From positions 7,512,501 to 7,576,500 of the forward strand of contig NZ_CP023690.1 of the NCBI RefSeq assembly GCF_008704795.1: a DNA stretch of 64,000 nucleotides, in the 5' to 3' direction. Origin of the DNA: Streptomyces spectabilis (GTDB lineage: Bacteria > Actinomycetota > Actinomycetes > Streptomycetales > Streptomycetaceae). The position numbers and the translations under genes were made by a program. Below are positions 16,958 to 25,929 of the stretch, in pieces; the first letter of the stretch is position 1, and each line of letters starts with the position of its first letter. Under the pieces are notes generated by a model. That model did no database searches. It was given only the letters and a program-made list of their open reading frames with translations, and was not told the DNA's origin.

Positions 16958-17100
16958 GTGCGCAGACTAGCCACGCATGCCGCCGCACGTCCAAGTAATT
17001 AACGAAGGCTCCGGAAAACCACGTGCAGCCGTCCGGTGACGCGTCGGGTGTTATCTTCCGGACCGGCAGACCCTAGTCTCCCAGGGGACGGTGCCCGACG

Positions 17101-18798
17101 ATGGCAGTGGGACAACTCCCGGAACAGGTAACGGAGTTCGCGCGGTACCTGAACGAGCTCCTGGCGCGCCTCGACCAGCGCTCCGGGTGGTGCGGCGTGT
17201 TCTGGTCCCGTGACCCCGACGGCATGCGGGCCTGCCTCGACGGCACCGAGGTGCCGCCCTGGGACGTGGTGCAGGCGCTGCTCCACGACCTCGCGGCCGA
17301 CGCCGGCGTGGGGGTCGCGCAGGCGGAGACCGGCCGTGCGCGGGCACTGCACGCCGCGTCCGTCGCCGCGCACGACGACCGGCCCGGCGGCCGCGAAGTC
17401 CTCAGCGACCGGCTGGACATGATGCTCCAGGAGCAGCGGTTCGCCGTCGAGCGGGAGCAGGAGCTGGCCCGCTCCCTGGCCCTCGCCGCGACCGGCGACG
17501 AAGTGGACCGCATCCATCTGGATCTGGCCTGGGTGCGCGACGACCACGAGCGGGCGGCGGCGCGCTGCGGCGAGCTGCGCCGCCGCATGGAACGGCTCGA
17601 CCGGGCACGGGCGCCGCGCTGGGTGGACTTCGGCGGCGCCCCCTCGGAGGGCGGCGCTTTCCCCGCCGACACGTCCGGCCGCGCCCTGGCGAAGGCCCCG
17701 GGTGCCCCTGCCGACGACGTCCCGCAGGACACGGCCGACACCGTCTGGCAGGACGCGTACGACGACGACAGCCGCGCGGAGACCTACGGCGGCAGCGCGG
17801 ACGCGTACAGCGGCAGCACGGAGACCTACGGCGGCAGCGCGGATGCGTACGGCGGCAGTGCGGACGCGTACGACGGCCCCGTGGAGACCTACGAGACCTA
17901 CGACGACCCCGTGGAGACCTACGGCGGCCGCTCCGCCGTGCACGGCGCGGACGGGCACGACACCGCCTACGGCCACCCCCAGAGCCCCGAGGACCCGGAT
18001 CCGCCCCTGCGGGACGCAGAGCGCGAGCCCGGCCAGGACGCCGTGCCCCGGGTCCCCGCGCAGGCGGGCCGCTCCCGGCTCGGGGGCCGGCGCCGCCCGC
18101 GCGGCGCCCGGTTCGCGGGCCTCGACGGCGCGGGCGACGACGGCGCCGGGCCCGTCGCCGCGCCGGGCGCGGACCCCGCGCCGCGCACCCCGCGCGGCGC
18201 CCGCTACGTGCAGGCCGTCGACGCTTCCGCGCGCGCCCACCCGGCGCCGCCCGCCGTCGAGGACGGCGCCGCCGCCGAGCGCGCCACCGTCGACGCGGTC
18301 GAGGCCCTCATCCGGCTGCGCGGCGAGGGCCGCAGCGGCGAGGCGCACGGCGTGCTCGTCGAGGCGGCCGGGTGGCCCGCCGCGCGCCTGCCGCTCTTCG
18401 CCGAAGAACTGCACCACGCGGGCCTGGCCGCCGACTGGGCGACCCTGCTGTGGGAGGCCGCCTCGCTGCCGCCGGACCGCCTCGTGGCCGTCGCCGACGC
18501 GCTCGCGGGCGCGGGCCGCGCCGACGACTGCCGCAAGCTCCTGCGCCAGGGCGTGGCCCGGCCCGCCCCGGAGATCGCCGAGTCGCTGCTCGCGCTCATC
18601 GAGGCGGGGCGCGAGCGCGAGGCCCGCGCGCTGCTCGACGCGTACGTGCGCGTGCGCAGCGCCGAGCACGTCGCGGCGTGCGCGCACACCGACCCGCAGC
18701 GGCTCATCCCGCTGCTCCTGGAGATGGCCAAGGGCGTCTCGGACGCGCACCACTGGGACCTCGTGCACGCGCTGCGCGTCGCGGGCTTCACCACCTGA
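17101..18798 (+). CDS. Repeat-containing protein with degenerate HTH-like N-terminus
   Basis: A 565-residue soluble protein. Residues ~5-65 (VTEFARYLNELLARLDQRSG...EVPPWDVVQALLHDLAA) look like a divergent XRE-type HTH of the kind found in actinomycete multidomain proteins. Residues ~100-175 form a charged helical region. Residues ~220-285 are Tyr/Gly/Ser repeats of the type YGGSADAY and DPVETYGG. A Pro/Arg-rich linker leads to a helical C-terminal domain from about 395 (TVDAVEALIRLRGEGRSGEAHGVL...), which resembles TPR/HEAT-like helical repeats. No catalytic motif is visible. A candidate -10 TATCTT lies at 17052-17057 and an AGGGGAC site at 17083-17089. I do not assign a function. Confidence 0.65.
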   Translation: MAVGQLPEQVTEFARYLNELLARLDQRSGWCGVFWSRDPDGMRACLDGTEVPPWDVVQALLHDLAADAGVGVAQAETGRARALHAASVAAHDDRPGGREVLSDRLDMMLQEQRFAVEREQELARSLALAATGDEVDRIHLDLAWVRDDHERAAARCGELRRRMERLDRARAPRWVDFGGAPSEGGAFPADTSGRALAKAPGAPADDVPQDTADTVWQDAYDDDSRAETYGGSADAYSGSTETYGGSADAYGGSADAYDGPVETYETYDDPVETYGGRSAVHGADGHDTAYGHPQSPEDPDPPLRDAEREPGQDAVPRVPAQAGRSRLGGRRRPRGARFAGLDGAGDDGAGPVAAPGADPAPRTPRGARYVQAVDASARAHPAPPAVEDGAAAERATVDAVEALIRLRGEGRSGEAHGVLVEAAGWPAARLPLFAEELHHAGLAADWATLLWEAASLPPDRLVAVADALAGAGRADDCRKLLRQGVARPAPEIAESLLALIEAGREREARALLDAYVRVRSAEHVAACAHTDPQRLIPLLLEMAKGVSDAHHWDLVHALRVAGFTT

Positions 18799-18900
18799 CC
18801 GGACCGGCCGCCGGGCGTGCGGAACCGTCCGTCCCGCACCCGCTCGGGTGATCGGTGACCCCCGGAACATGATCGACTCCGCCCCGTTGCGGCGATGGTC

Positions 18901-18963
18901 TTGGCAAGGCCGTCGACGGGGGCTTACGTTCGTCTGTCTACGCACCAAGTCTACGGGCGTAGA
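18901..18963 (+). promoter_or_regulatory. Promoter and operator of the pyrimidine/hydantoin operon
   Basis: TTGGCA (18901-18906), an 18-bp spacer and TACGTT (18925-18930) form a good vegetative-type promoter. Just downstream, at the expected start site, lie an inverted repeat TCTACGC-N13-GCGTAGA (18937-18943, 18957-18963) and an overlapping direct repeat of GTCTACG (18936 and 18949). Position suggests repressor binding; no regulator gene is adjacent. Confidence 0.5.
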
Positions 18964-18997
18964 GGCTCTCTGACGTCCTGTCGAAGGAGCACAGCTC

Positions 18998-19840
18998 ATG
19001 GTCAACGTCGTACGCGCCGCACTCGTCCAGGCGACCTGGACCGGCGACGCCGAATCCATGATCGCCAAGCATGAGGAGCACGCCCGCGAGGCCGCCAGGC
19101 AGGGCGCCCAGGTGATCGGCTTCCAAGAGGTCTTCAACGCCCCCTACTTCTGCCAGGTCCAGGAGAAGGAGCACTACCGCTGGGCGGAGCCCGTGCCGGA
19201 CGGGCCGACGACGCGGCGCATGCAGGACCTGGCCCGCGAGACCGGCATGGTGATCGTCGTGCCCGTCTTCGAGGTCGAGCAGTCCGGCTTCTACTACAAC
19301 ACCGCGGCCGTGATCGACGCCGACGGCAGCTACCTCGGCAAGTACCGCAAGCACCACATCCCCCAAGTCAAGGGATTCTGGGAGAAGTTCTACTTCCGCC
19401 CCGGCAACGTCGGCTGGCCCGTCTTCGACACCGCCGTCGGCCGCGTCGGCGTCTACATCTGCTACGACCGGCACTTCCCCGAGGGCTGGCGGCAGTTGGG
19501 CCTGAACGGCGCCCAGCTCGTCTACAACCCCTCGGCCACCTCCCGCGGCCTGTCCGGCTATCTGTGGCAGCTGGAGCAGCCCGCCGCCGCGGTCGCCAAC
19601 GAGTACTTCGTCGCCGCGATCAACCGCGTCGGCCAGGAGGAGTACGGCGACAACGACTTCTACGGCACGAGTTACTTCGTGGACCCGCGCGGGCAGTTCG
19701 TCGGCGAGAAGGCGAGCGACAAGACGGAGGAACTCGTCGTGCGCGACCTGGACTTCGACCTGATCGACGAGGTGCGCGAGCAGTGGGCGTTCTACCGGGA
19801 CCGCCGCCCGGACGCGTACGAAGGGCTGGTCAAGCCGTGA
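18998..19840 (+). CDS. Nitrilase-family beta-ureidopropionase / N-carbamoyl amidohydrolase
   Basis: A 280-residue carbon-nitrogen hydrolase with the Glu-Lys-Cys triad visible in GFQEVFNAPYF, KYRKHHIPQ and VYICYDRHFPE. GFQEVFNAPYFCQ and the HIPQVKGFWEKFYF stretch are typical of N-carbamoyl-beta-alanine amidohydrolases. It releases CO2 and ammonia from the ring-opened product of the dihydropyrimidinase encoded downstream. The ATG follows AAGGAG by 8 nt. It is the first gene of a five-gene operon, and its stop overlaps the next GTG start (GTGA). Confidence 0.88.
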   Translation: MVNVVRAALVQATWTGDAESMIAKHEEHAREAARQGAQVIGFQEVFNAPYFCQVQEKEHYRWAEPVPDGPTTRRMQDLARETGMVIVVPVFEVEQSGFYYNTAAVIDADGSYLGKYRKHHIPQVKGFWEKFYFRPGNVGWPVFDTAVGRVGVYICYDRHFPEGWRQLGLNGAQLVYNPSATSRGLSGYLWQLEQPAAAVANEYFVAAINRVGQEEYGDNDFYGTSYFVDPRGQFVGEKASDKTEELVVRDLDFDLIDEVREQWAFYRDRRPDAYEGLVKP

Positions 19841-21117
19841 AGGACCTGCACACCCGGCACCAGGCCGTCCTGCCGGACTGGCTCGCGCTCTACTACGACG
19901 AGCCGATCGAGCTCACCCACGGCGAGGGCCGCCACGTCTGGGACGCCCAGGGGCGGCGCTACCTGGACTTCTTCGGCGGCATCCTCACCACCATGACCGC
20001 GCACGCGCTGCCCGAGGTCACCAAGGCCGTGGCCGAGCAGGCGGGCCGCATCATCCACAGCTCGACGCTGTATCTGAACCGCACGATGGTGGAGCTCGCC
20101 GAGCGCGTCGCCGCGCTGTCCGGCATCCCCGACGCGCGCGTGTTCTTCACGACGTCCGGCACGGAGGCGAACGACGCGGCGCTGCTGCTCGCCACCGCCC
20201 ACCGCGGCTCGAACCAGATCCTGGCGATGCGCAACAGCTACCACGGCCGCTCCTTCTCGGCCGTCGGCATCACGGGAAACCGCTCCTGGTCGCCGACCAG
20301 CCTGTCCCCGCTCCAGACGCTCTACGTCCACGGAGGGGTGCGCACCCGCGGTCCGTACGCGGCCCTGAGCGACGCCGAGTTCACCGAGGCGTGCGTGGCG
20401 GACCTCAGGGACATGCTCGGCCAGACCCGCGGCGTCGCCGCGCTGATCGCCGAGCCGATCCAGGGCGTCGGCGGCTTCACCTCACCGCCCGACGGCCTGT
20501 ACGCGGCCTTCCGTGAGGTCCTGAAGGAGCACGGCGCCCTGTGGATCGCCGACGAGGTGCAGACCGGCTGGGGCCGCACCGGCGACCACTTCTGGGGCTG
20601 GCAGGCGCACGCCGGGTCGGGCCCGCCGGACCTGCTCACCTTCGCCAAGGGCATCGGCAACGGCATGTCGATCGGCGGCGTCGTCGGCCGCGCCGAGGTC
20701 ATGAACTGCCTGGACGCCAACTCCATCTCCACCTTCGGCGGCTCGCCGGTGACGATGGCCGCGGGCCTGGCCAACCTCACCTACCTGCTGGAACACGACC
20801 TCCAGGGCAACGCGCGCCGCGTCGGCGGACTGCTCATCGAACGCCTGCGGGCGATCTGTGCCCACCTGCCCGCCGTCCGCGAGGTGCGCGGCCGCGGCCT
20901 GATGATCGGCATCGAGCTGGTCAGGCCGGGCACCGACGAGGCAAGCCCCGACGCGGCCGCCGCCGTCCTCGAAGCGGCCCGTGAGAGCGGCCTCCTCATC
21001 GGCAAGGGCGGCGGCCACAGCACCAGCGTGCTGCGGATCGCGCCGCCGCTGACCCTCACGGTCGCCGAGGCGGAAGAGGGCGCGGCGATCCTGGAGCGGG
21101 CCCTCGGCGAGGTCTAG
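19837..21117 (+). CDS. Class III PLP-dependent aminotransferase (beta-alanine/alanine-glyoxylate type)
   Basis: A 426-residue fold-type I aminotransferase. Visible features are FFTTSGTEANDAALLLA (PLP phosphate contact), NSYHGRSF, the IADEVQTGWGRTG block and the Schiff-base Lys near residue 271 in LTFAKGIGNGMSIGG. It resembles AGXT2-type alanine-glyoxylate aminotransferases. In this operon it most likely removes the amino group from beta-alanine or 3-aminoisobutyrate, the products of ureidopropionase. The GTG start at 19837 shares bases with the preceding stop, so translation is coupled. Confidence 0.82.
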   Translation: MKDLHTRHQAVLPDWLALYYDEPIELTHGEGRHVWDAQGRRYLDFFGGILTTMTAHALPEVTKAVAEQAGRIIHSSTLYLNRTMVELAERVAALSGIPDARVFFTTSGTEANDAALLLATAHRGSNQILAMRNSYHGRSFSAVGITGNRSWSPTSLSPLQTLYVHGGVRTRGPYAALSDAEFTEACVADLRDMLGQTRGVAALIAEPIQGVGGFTSPPDGLYAAFREVLKEHGALWIADEVQTGWGRTGDHFWGWQAHAGSGPPDLLTFAKGIGNGMSIGGVVGRAEVMNCLDANSISTFGGSPVTMAAGLANLTYLLEHDLQGNARRVGGLLIERLRAICAHLPAVREVRGRGLMIGIELVRPGTDEASPDAAAAVLEAARESGLLIGKGGGHSTSVLRIAPPLTLTVAEAEEGAAILERALGEV

Positions 21118-21189
21118 TCCGCGGGCGCGCCCGCTCCGCCGCACACCACGCCGCCCGTCACCCCCGTACGAAAAAGGGAGCGCACCACC

Positions 21190-22593
21190 ATGAGTACCCG
21201 CACCCTGATCCGCGGCGGACTCGTCGTCACCGCCGCCGAGGAAGTCCACGCCGACGTGCTCATCGAGGACGGCCGGATCGCCGCGCTCGCCGCCCGCGGC
21301 ACCGAGGCCGCGGCGGCCTGGACCGCGGACCGCGTCATCGACGCGCGCGAGAAGTACGTCATCCCGGGCGGCGTGGACGCCCACACGCACATGGAACTCC
21401 CTTTCGGCGGCACCTTCGCGTCGGACTCCTTCGAGACCGGAACGCGCGCCGCCGCCTGGGGCGGCACCACCACCGTCGTCGACTTCGCGGTGCAGACCAT
21501 GGGCCGGTCCCTGCGCTCGGGCCTGGACGCCTGGTACGCCAAGGCCGACGGCAAGTGCGCGATCGACTACGCCTTCCACATGATCCTCTCCGACGTCAAC
21601 GAGCGGACCCTGAAGGAGATGGACCTGCTCGTGGAGGAGGGCATCACCTCCTTCAAGCTGTTCATGGCCTACCCGGGCGTCTTCTACAGCGACGACGGAC
21701 AGATCCTGCGTGCCATGCAGCGCTCCGCGGCCAACGGCGGCCTGATCATGATGCACGCCGAGAACGGCATCGCCATCGACGTCCTCGTCGAGCAGGCCCT
21801 CCAGCGCGGCGAGACCGACCCCCGCTACCACGGCGAGGTCAGGAAGGCCCTCCTGGAGGCCGAGGCGACGCACCGCGCGATCCAGCTCGCCCGGGTCGCC
21901 GGAGCGCCCCTGTACGTCGTGCACGTCTCCGCCGAGGAAGCCGTCGCCGAGCTCACGGCCGCCCGCGACAAGGGCCTGCCCGTCTTCGGCGAGACCTGCC
22001 CGCAGTATCTGTTCCTGTCCACCGACAACCTCGCCGAGCCCGGCTTCGAAGGCGCCAAGTACGTCTGCTCGACGCCCCTGCGGCCCCGCGAGCACCAGGC
22101 CGCGCTCTGGCGCGGCCTGCGCACCGACGACCTCCAGGTGGTGTCCACCGACCACTGCCCGTTCTGCTTCACCGGCCAGAAGGAGCTGGGCCGCGGCGAC
22201 TTCTCGAAGATCCCGAACGGCCTGCCGGGCGTGGAGAACCGGATGGACCTGCTCCACCAGGCCGTCGTCGACGGGCACATCAGCCGCCGCCGCTGGATCG
22301 AGATCGCCTGCGCCGCGCCCGCGCGCATGTTCGGCCTCTATCCGAAGAAGGGCACCATCGCGCCCGGCGCGGACGCCGACGTCGTCGTCTACGACCCGGC
22401 CGCCACGCAGGTGCTGTCCGCCGAGACCCACCACATGAACGTCGACTACTCGGCGTACGAGGGGAAGCGGGTCACCGGCCGCGTCGAGACCGTCCTCTCG
22501 CGCGGCGAGCCGGTCATCGACAAGCGCGCGTTCACCGGCCGCGCCGGGCACGGCGTCTACACGCCCCGCGCCACCTGCCAGTACCTGAACTAG
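21190..22593 (+). CDS. hydA: Dihydropyrimidinase / D-hydantoinase
   Basis: A 467-residue cyclic amidohydrolase that opens 5,6-dihydropyrimidines or 5-substituted hydantoins. The binuclear metal site is visible: GGVDAHTHMELP (HxH), the carboxylated Lys near residue 155 in SFKLFMAYPG, MMHAENG and VVHVSAEEA (His), and STDHCPF (Asp). A purine-rich AAGGGAG precedes the ATG. Together with its neighbours it forms the middle step of reductive pyrimidine breakdown. Confidence 0.9.
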   Translation: MSTRTLIRGGLVVTAAEEVHADVLIEDGRIAALAARGTEAAAAWTADRVIDAREKYVIPGGVDAHTHMELPFGGTFASDSFETGTRAAAWGGTTTVVDFAVQTMGRSLRSGLDAWYAKADGKCAIDYAFHMILSDVNERTLKEMDLLVEEGITSFKLFMAYPGVFYSDDGQILRAMQRSAANGGLIMMHAENGIAIDVLVEQALQRGETDPRYHGEVRKALLEAEATHRAIQLARVAGAPLYVVHVSAEEAVAELTAARDKGLPVFGETCPQYLFLSTDNLAEPGFEGAKYVCSTPLRPREHQAALWRGLRTDDLQVVSTDHCPFCFTGQKELGRGDFSKIPNGLPGVENRMDLLHQAVVDGHISRRRWIEIACAAPARMFGLYPKKGTIAPGADADVVVYDPAATQVLSAETHHMNVDYSAYEGKRVTGRVETVLSRGEPVIDKRAFTGRAGHGVYTPRATCQYLN

Positions 22594-22603
22594 GAGGCAC
22601 CCC

Positions 22604-23602
22604 GTGGATTTCGGACTCGTCCTGCAGACCGACCCGCCCGCGTCCGAGGTCGTCGGCCTGATGCGGCGCGCCGAACAGAACGGCTTCCGCTACGGCTGGA
22701 CCTTCGACTCGGCCGTCCTGTGGCAGGAACCCTTCGTGGTCTACAGCCAGATCCTGGAGCACACCCAGGAGCTGATCGTCGGCCCGATGGTCACCAACCC
22801 GGGCACCCGCACCCCGGAGGTCACCGCCTCCACCTTCGCCACGCTCAACGACATGTTCGGCAACCGCACCGTGTGCGGCATCGGCCGCGGCGACTCCGCG
22901 ATGCGCGTCGCGGGCCGCAAGCCCAACACGCTGGCCCGGCTCGGCGAGGCCATCGAGGTCATCCGCGACCTCGCCGAGGGCCGCGAGGCCGACGTCGGCG
23001 GCCAGACCCTGCGCATCCCCTGGATCAAGAACGGCAAGCTCCCGATGTGGATGGCCGCGTACGGCCCGAAGGCGCTCGCCCTCACCGGCCAGAAGGCCGA
23101 CGGCTTCATCCTCCAGCTCGCCGACCCCTACCTCACCGAGTGGATGGTCAAGGCCGTAAGGGACGCGGCAGCGGCCGCCGGACGCGACCCCTCCGCCGTC
23201 AAGATCTGCGTGGCCGCGCCCGCGTACGTCAGCGCCGACCTGGCGCACGCGCGCGAGCAGTGCCGCTGGTTCGGCGGCATGGTCGGCAACCACGTCGCCG
23301 ACCTCGTCGCCAAGTACGGCGAGCACTCCGCGATGGTCCCCGAGGCCCTCACCGCGTACATCAAGGAGCGCGAGGGCTACGACTACCGTCACCACGGGCG
23401 GGCCGGGAACCCCGACACCGGCTTCGTGCCCGACGAGATCGTCGACCGCTTCTGCCTGGTCGGGCCCGCCGCCGCGCACATCGAGAAGCTGCGCGCCCTC
23501 AAGGATCTCGGCGTCGACCAGTTCGCCCTGTACGCCATGCACGACGCCCGCGAGGACGTCATCGACGCCTACGGCGCGGAGATCATCCCGGCCCTGGCCT
23601 GA
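22604..23602 (+). CDS. LLM-class F420-dependent oxidoreductase (TIGR03842-like)
   Basis: A 332-residue luciferase-like TIM-barrel protein (MDFGLVLQTDPPASEVVGLMRRAEQNGF..., then GPMVTNPGTRTPEVTASTFATLND and GIGRGDSAMRVAGRKP). These features fit the F420-dependent Mer-like branch rather than flavin monooxygenases. The GTG start follows AGGAGG. It sits 10 bp after hydA and 25 bp before the permease gene, so it is part of the operon. Its reaction is not known; reduction or oxidation of a pyrimidine or hydantoin ring is a reasonable inference, since no classical dihydropyrimidine dehydrogenase is nearby. Confidence 0.8.
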   Translation: MDFGLVLQTDPPASEVVGLMRRAEQNGFRYGWTFDSAVLWQEPFVVYSQILEHTQELIVGPMVTNPGTRTPEVTASTFATLNDMFGNRTVCGIGRGDSAMRVAGRKPNTLARLGEAIEVIRDLAEGREADVGGQTLRIPWIKNGKLPMWMAAYGPKALALTGQKADGFILQLADPYLTEWMVKAVRDAAAAAGRDPSAVKICVAAPAYVSADLAHAREQCRWFGGMVGNHVADLVAKYGEHSAMVPEALTAYIKEREGYDYRHHGRAGNPDTGFVPDEIVDRFCLVGPAAAHIEKLRALKDLGVDQFALYAMHDAREDVIDAYGAEIIPALA

Positions 23603-23627
23603 CCCCCCTCCAGTGAAGGGCCCGCCC

Positions 23628-25181
23628 ATGGCCGACACCGTGCCCGCGGAGCCGCCACCCGCCGGGGCCCCGTCCCAGACCACCGCCGCCGACGGCCGCG
23701 TCGAGCTCTCGCCCGGCGCCTGTCCGCACGACAGCCGCTACGCCAACGACGACCTGCGACCCGTCCCGCTCGCCGAACGCCACTGGTCCACCTACAACTT
23801 CGCGGCCCTGTGGGTGGGCATGGCCCACAACATCCCCTCCTGGACCCTCGCGTCCGGCCTGGTGGCGTTCGGCATGGACTGGAAGCAGGCCGTGTTCACG
23901 ATCGCGCTCGCCAATGTGATCGTGCTGCTGCCGATGCTGCTCACCGGGCACGCGGGACCCAAGTACGGCATCCCTTTCCCGGTCCTCGCCCGCGCCTCCT
24001 TCGGGCTGCGCGGCGCCAATCTGCCCGCCCTGGTGCGGGCGGCCGTGGCCTGCGGCTGGTTCGGCATCCAGACGTGGATCGGCGGCCAGGGCATCTTCGT
24101 CCTGCTCGACCGGGTCTTCGACGGCGGCTGGAGCGACGCCTCGCACATCGGCGGCCACCCGTGGCCGCTGTGGCTGTGCTTCCTGGCGTTCTGGGCGCTC
24201 CAGCTCGCCATCATCCACCGGGGCATGGAGACGCTGCGGCGCTTCGAGAACTGGGCGGCCCCGTTCGTGCTCGTCGGCGCCGTGGTGCTCCTCGTGTGGA
24301 TCTCCGACAAGGCGGGCGGGCTCGGGCCGCTCCTCGAGAGGCCCTCGAAGCTCGGCTGGGGCGCCGACTTCTGGCCGGTGTTCTTCCCCGCCCTCATGGG
24401 CATGATCGGCTTCTGGTCGACGCTCTCCCTGAACATCCCGGACTTCACGCGCTTCGGGAAGGGACAGCGGGCCCAGGTGTGGGGCCAGAGCCTGGGCCTG
24501 CCCACGACGATGACCGCCTTCGCGCTCCTGTCCGTCCTCGTCACCTCCGGCTCGGAGGCGGTGTACGGCGCGCCGATCTGGGAGCCGGTGGACCTCGCCG
24601 CCAAGGCGGACAACGTCTTCGGGCTGCTCTTCGCCCTGGTCACGATCCTGGTCGCCACGGTCTCGGTGAACATCGCGGCGAACGTCGTCTCGCCCGCGTA
24701 CGACCTCGCGAACCTCGCGCCCAAGCTCATCAGCTTCCGCACGGGCGCGCTCGTCACCGGGGTCGTCGGCGTGCTCATCTTCCCCTGGAAGCTCATCGAG
24801 ACACCGGAGTTGTACATCTTCGTCTGGCTCGGCGTGGTCGGCGGGCTCCTCGGCACGGTCGCCGGGGTCCTCATCGCCGACTACTGGGTGATCCGCCGCA
24901 CCCGGCTCGACCTCGCCGAGCTGTACCGGGCCGAGGGCCGCTACTGGTACGCGCGCGGCTGGAACTGGCGGGCCGTGGTGGCCTTCGCGGCGGGCGGGCT
25001 GCTCGCTGTGGGCGGCTCGCACTCCGATCCGGGCAAGGGGCCGTTCCCCGAAGGCGGTCTGATCCCCGTCCTGGAGCCGCTGGCCGACTACGGGTGGGCC
25101 GTGGGGCTCGGGACGGCGTTCGTGGTGTACGTGGCGCTGATGTGGCCGTCGCGGGAGCGGAAGGCGCCGGGCGTGGCATGA
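23628..25181 (+). CDS. NCS1-family nucleobase/hydantoin:cation symporter
   Basis: A 517-residue membrane protein with about 12 TM helices and the NCS1 signature region NDDLRPVPLAERHWSTYNFAALWVGMAHN. Later stretches GWFGIQTWIGGQG and SLNIPDFTRFGK belong to the Mhp1-like substrate path. It probably imports uracil, thymine, allantoin or hydantoins for the enzymes encoded upstream. The ATG at 23628 was chosen because GAAGGG lies 7 nt upstream; an in-frame GTG at 23613 is less likely. It is the last gene of the operon. Confidence 0.87.
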   Translation: MADTVPAEPPPAGAPSQTTAADGRVELSPGACPHDSRYANDDLRPVPLAERHWSTYNFAALWVGMAHNIPSWTLASGLVAFGMDWKQAVFTIALANVIVLLPMLLTGHAGPKYGIPFPVLARASFGLRGANLPALVRAAVACGWFGIQTWIGGQGIFVLLDRVFDGGWSDASHIGGHPWPLWLCFLAFWALQLAIIHRGMETLRRFENWAAPFVLVGAVVLLVWISDKAGGLGPLLERPSKLGWGADFWPVFFPALMGMIGFWSTLSLNIPDFTRFGKGQRAQVWGQSLGLPTTMTAFALLSVLVTSGSEAVYGAPIWEPVDLAAKADNVFGLLFALVTILVATVSVNIAANVVSPAYDLANLAPKLISFRTGALVTGVVGVLIFPWKLIETPELYIFVWLGVVGGLLGTVAGVLIADYWVIRRTRLDLAELYRAEGRYWYARGWNWRAVVAFAAGGLLAVGGSHSDPGKGPFPEGGLIPVLEPLADYGWAVGLGTAFVVYVALMWPSRERKAPGVA

Positions 25182-25188
25182 TCCCGCC

Positions 25189-25929
25189 ATGAGCCGCATA
25201 TCCCCGGGGCGCGCCGCCGTGCTCGGTGCCGCCGTCGCCGCCCTGTTCGTCGCCGGCTGCGGACGGCAGGACGAACACGGCGGGGACGGGCGGGGCCGGG
25301 GAGGCGGCGCCGGGGCAGGCGTGCCGTCGCCCCTCGCCACCGCGGGGACGCCGGGCCCCGACAGCACCCCGCGCTACGGAGGCGAGCCGTACGCGCCGCC
25401 GCAGCCCTCCCGGGACTGCACCGGCAGGACCGGCACCCTGCTCGAACCGGGGCCCGTGGACAGCGCGATGGGCCTGCGGGCGATGACGGTGTGGCTCACC
25501 CACTGCGGCAGCGGCACGTACCGCCTCGACGGCTATCCGACGCTCCAGGTGCTCGACGGGGACGGCACCGCCTTCGACGTCCGCAGCCTGCGGGGCGCGG
25601 AGCCCATCACGACCGGCGTGCGGGACCCCGGGCCGCACCCGGTGACGCTCCGGCACGGCGAGTCGGCGACGGCGGGGGTGGTGTGGCGCAACACCTACGC
25701 CGACACCACCGAGGACCCTGTCAACGGCACCCGGCTGCGGGTGCTGCCCGCCCCCGGCAGGCCCGCGGGGACCGTCGCCCCCGACGGCGGGATCGACCTC
25801 GGCAGCACGGGCCGCATCGGCGCGACGGCGTGGCGGAAGGCCCCGGCGAGCGAGTCCGGGCAGCCGCGGCCCGCACAACCCGGCGCGGAGCGGCCTACGG
25901 CACCCGCGCCGTCCACTCCGGCGAGCTGA
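25189..25929 (+). CDS. DUF4232 lipoprotein
   Basis: A 246-residue exported protein with a lipobox (AAVAALFVAGC, lipidated Cys near residue 24) and a Gly/Pro-rich linker. A DUF4232 beta-domain follows (about 80-205: GTLLEPGPVDSAMGLRAMTVWLTHCGSGTYRLDGYPTLQVLD). The tail is Pro/Ala-rich. Function is unknown; such proteins are abundant surface lipoproteins in streptomycetes. No Shine-Dalgarno sequence is visible. Its 3' end overlaps the convergent lipoate-ligase gene by 35 bp. Confidence 0.78.
   Translation: MSRISPGRAAVLGAAVAALFVAGCGRQDEHGGDGRGRGGGAGAGVPSPLATAGTPGPDSTPRYGGEPYAPPQPSRDCTGRTGTLLEPGPVDSAMGLRAMTVWLTHCGSGTYRLDGYPTLQVLDGDGTAFDVRSLRGAEPITTGVRDPGPHPVTLRHGESATAGVVWRNTYADTTEDPVNGTRLRVLPAPGRPAGTVAPDGGIDLGSTGRIGATAWRKAPASESGQPRPAQPGAERPTAPAPSTPAS

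Noticed and set aside
17782-17935. Regularly spaced repeats that could suggest a CRISPR array or minisatellite
   Set aside because: The period follows codons for YGGSADAY and DPVETYGG motifs inside an intact gene; there are no unique spacers.
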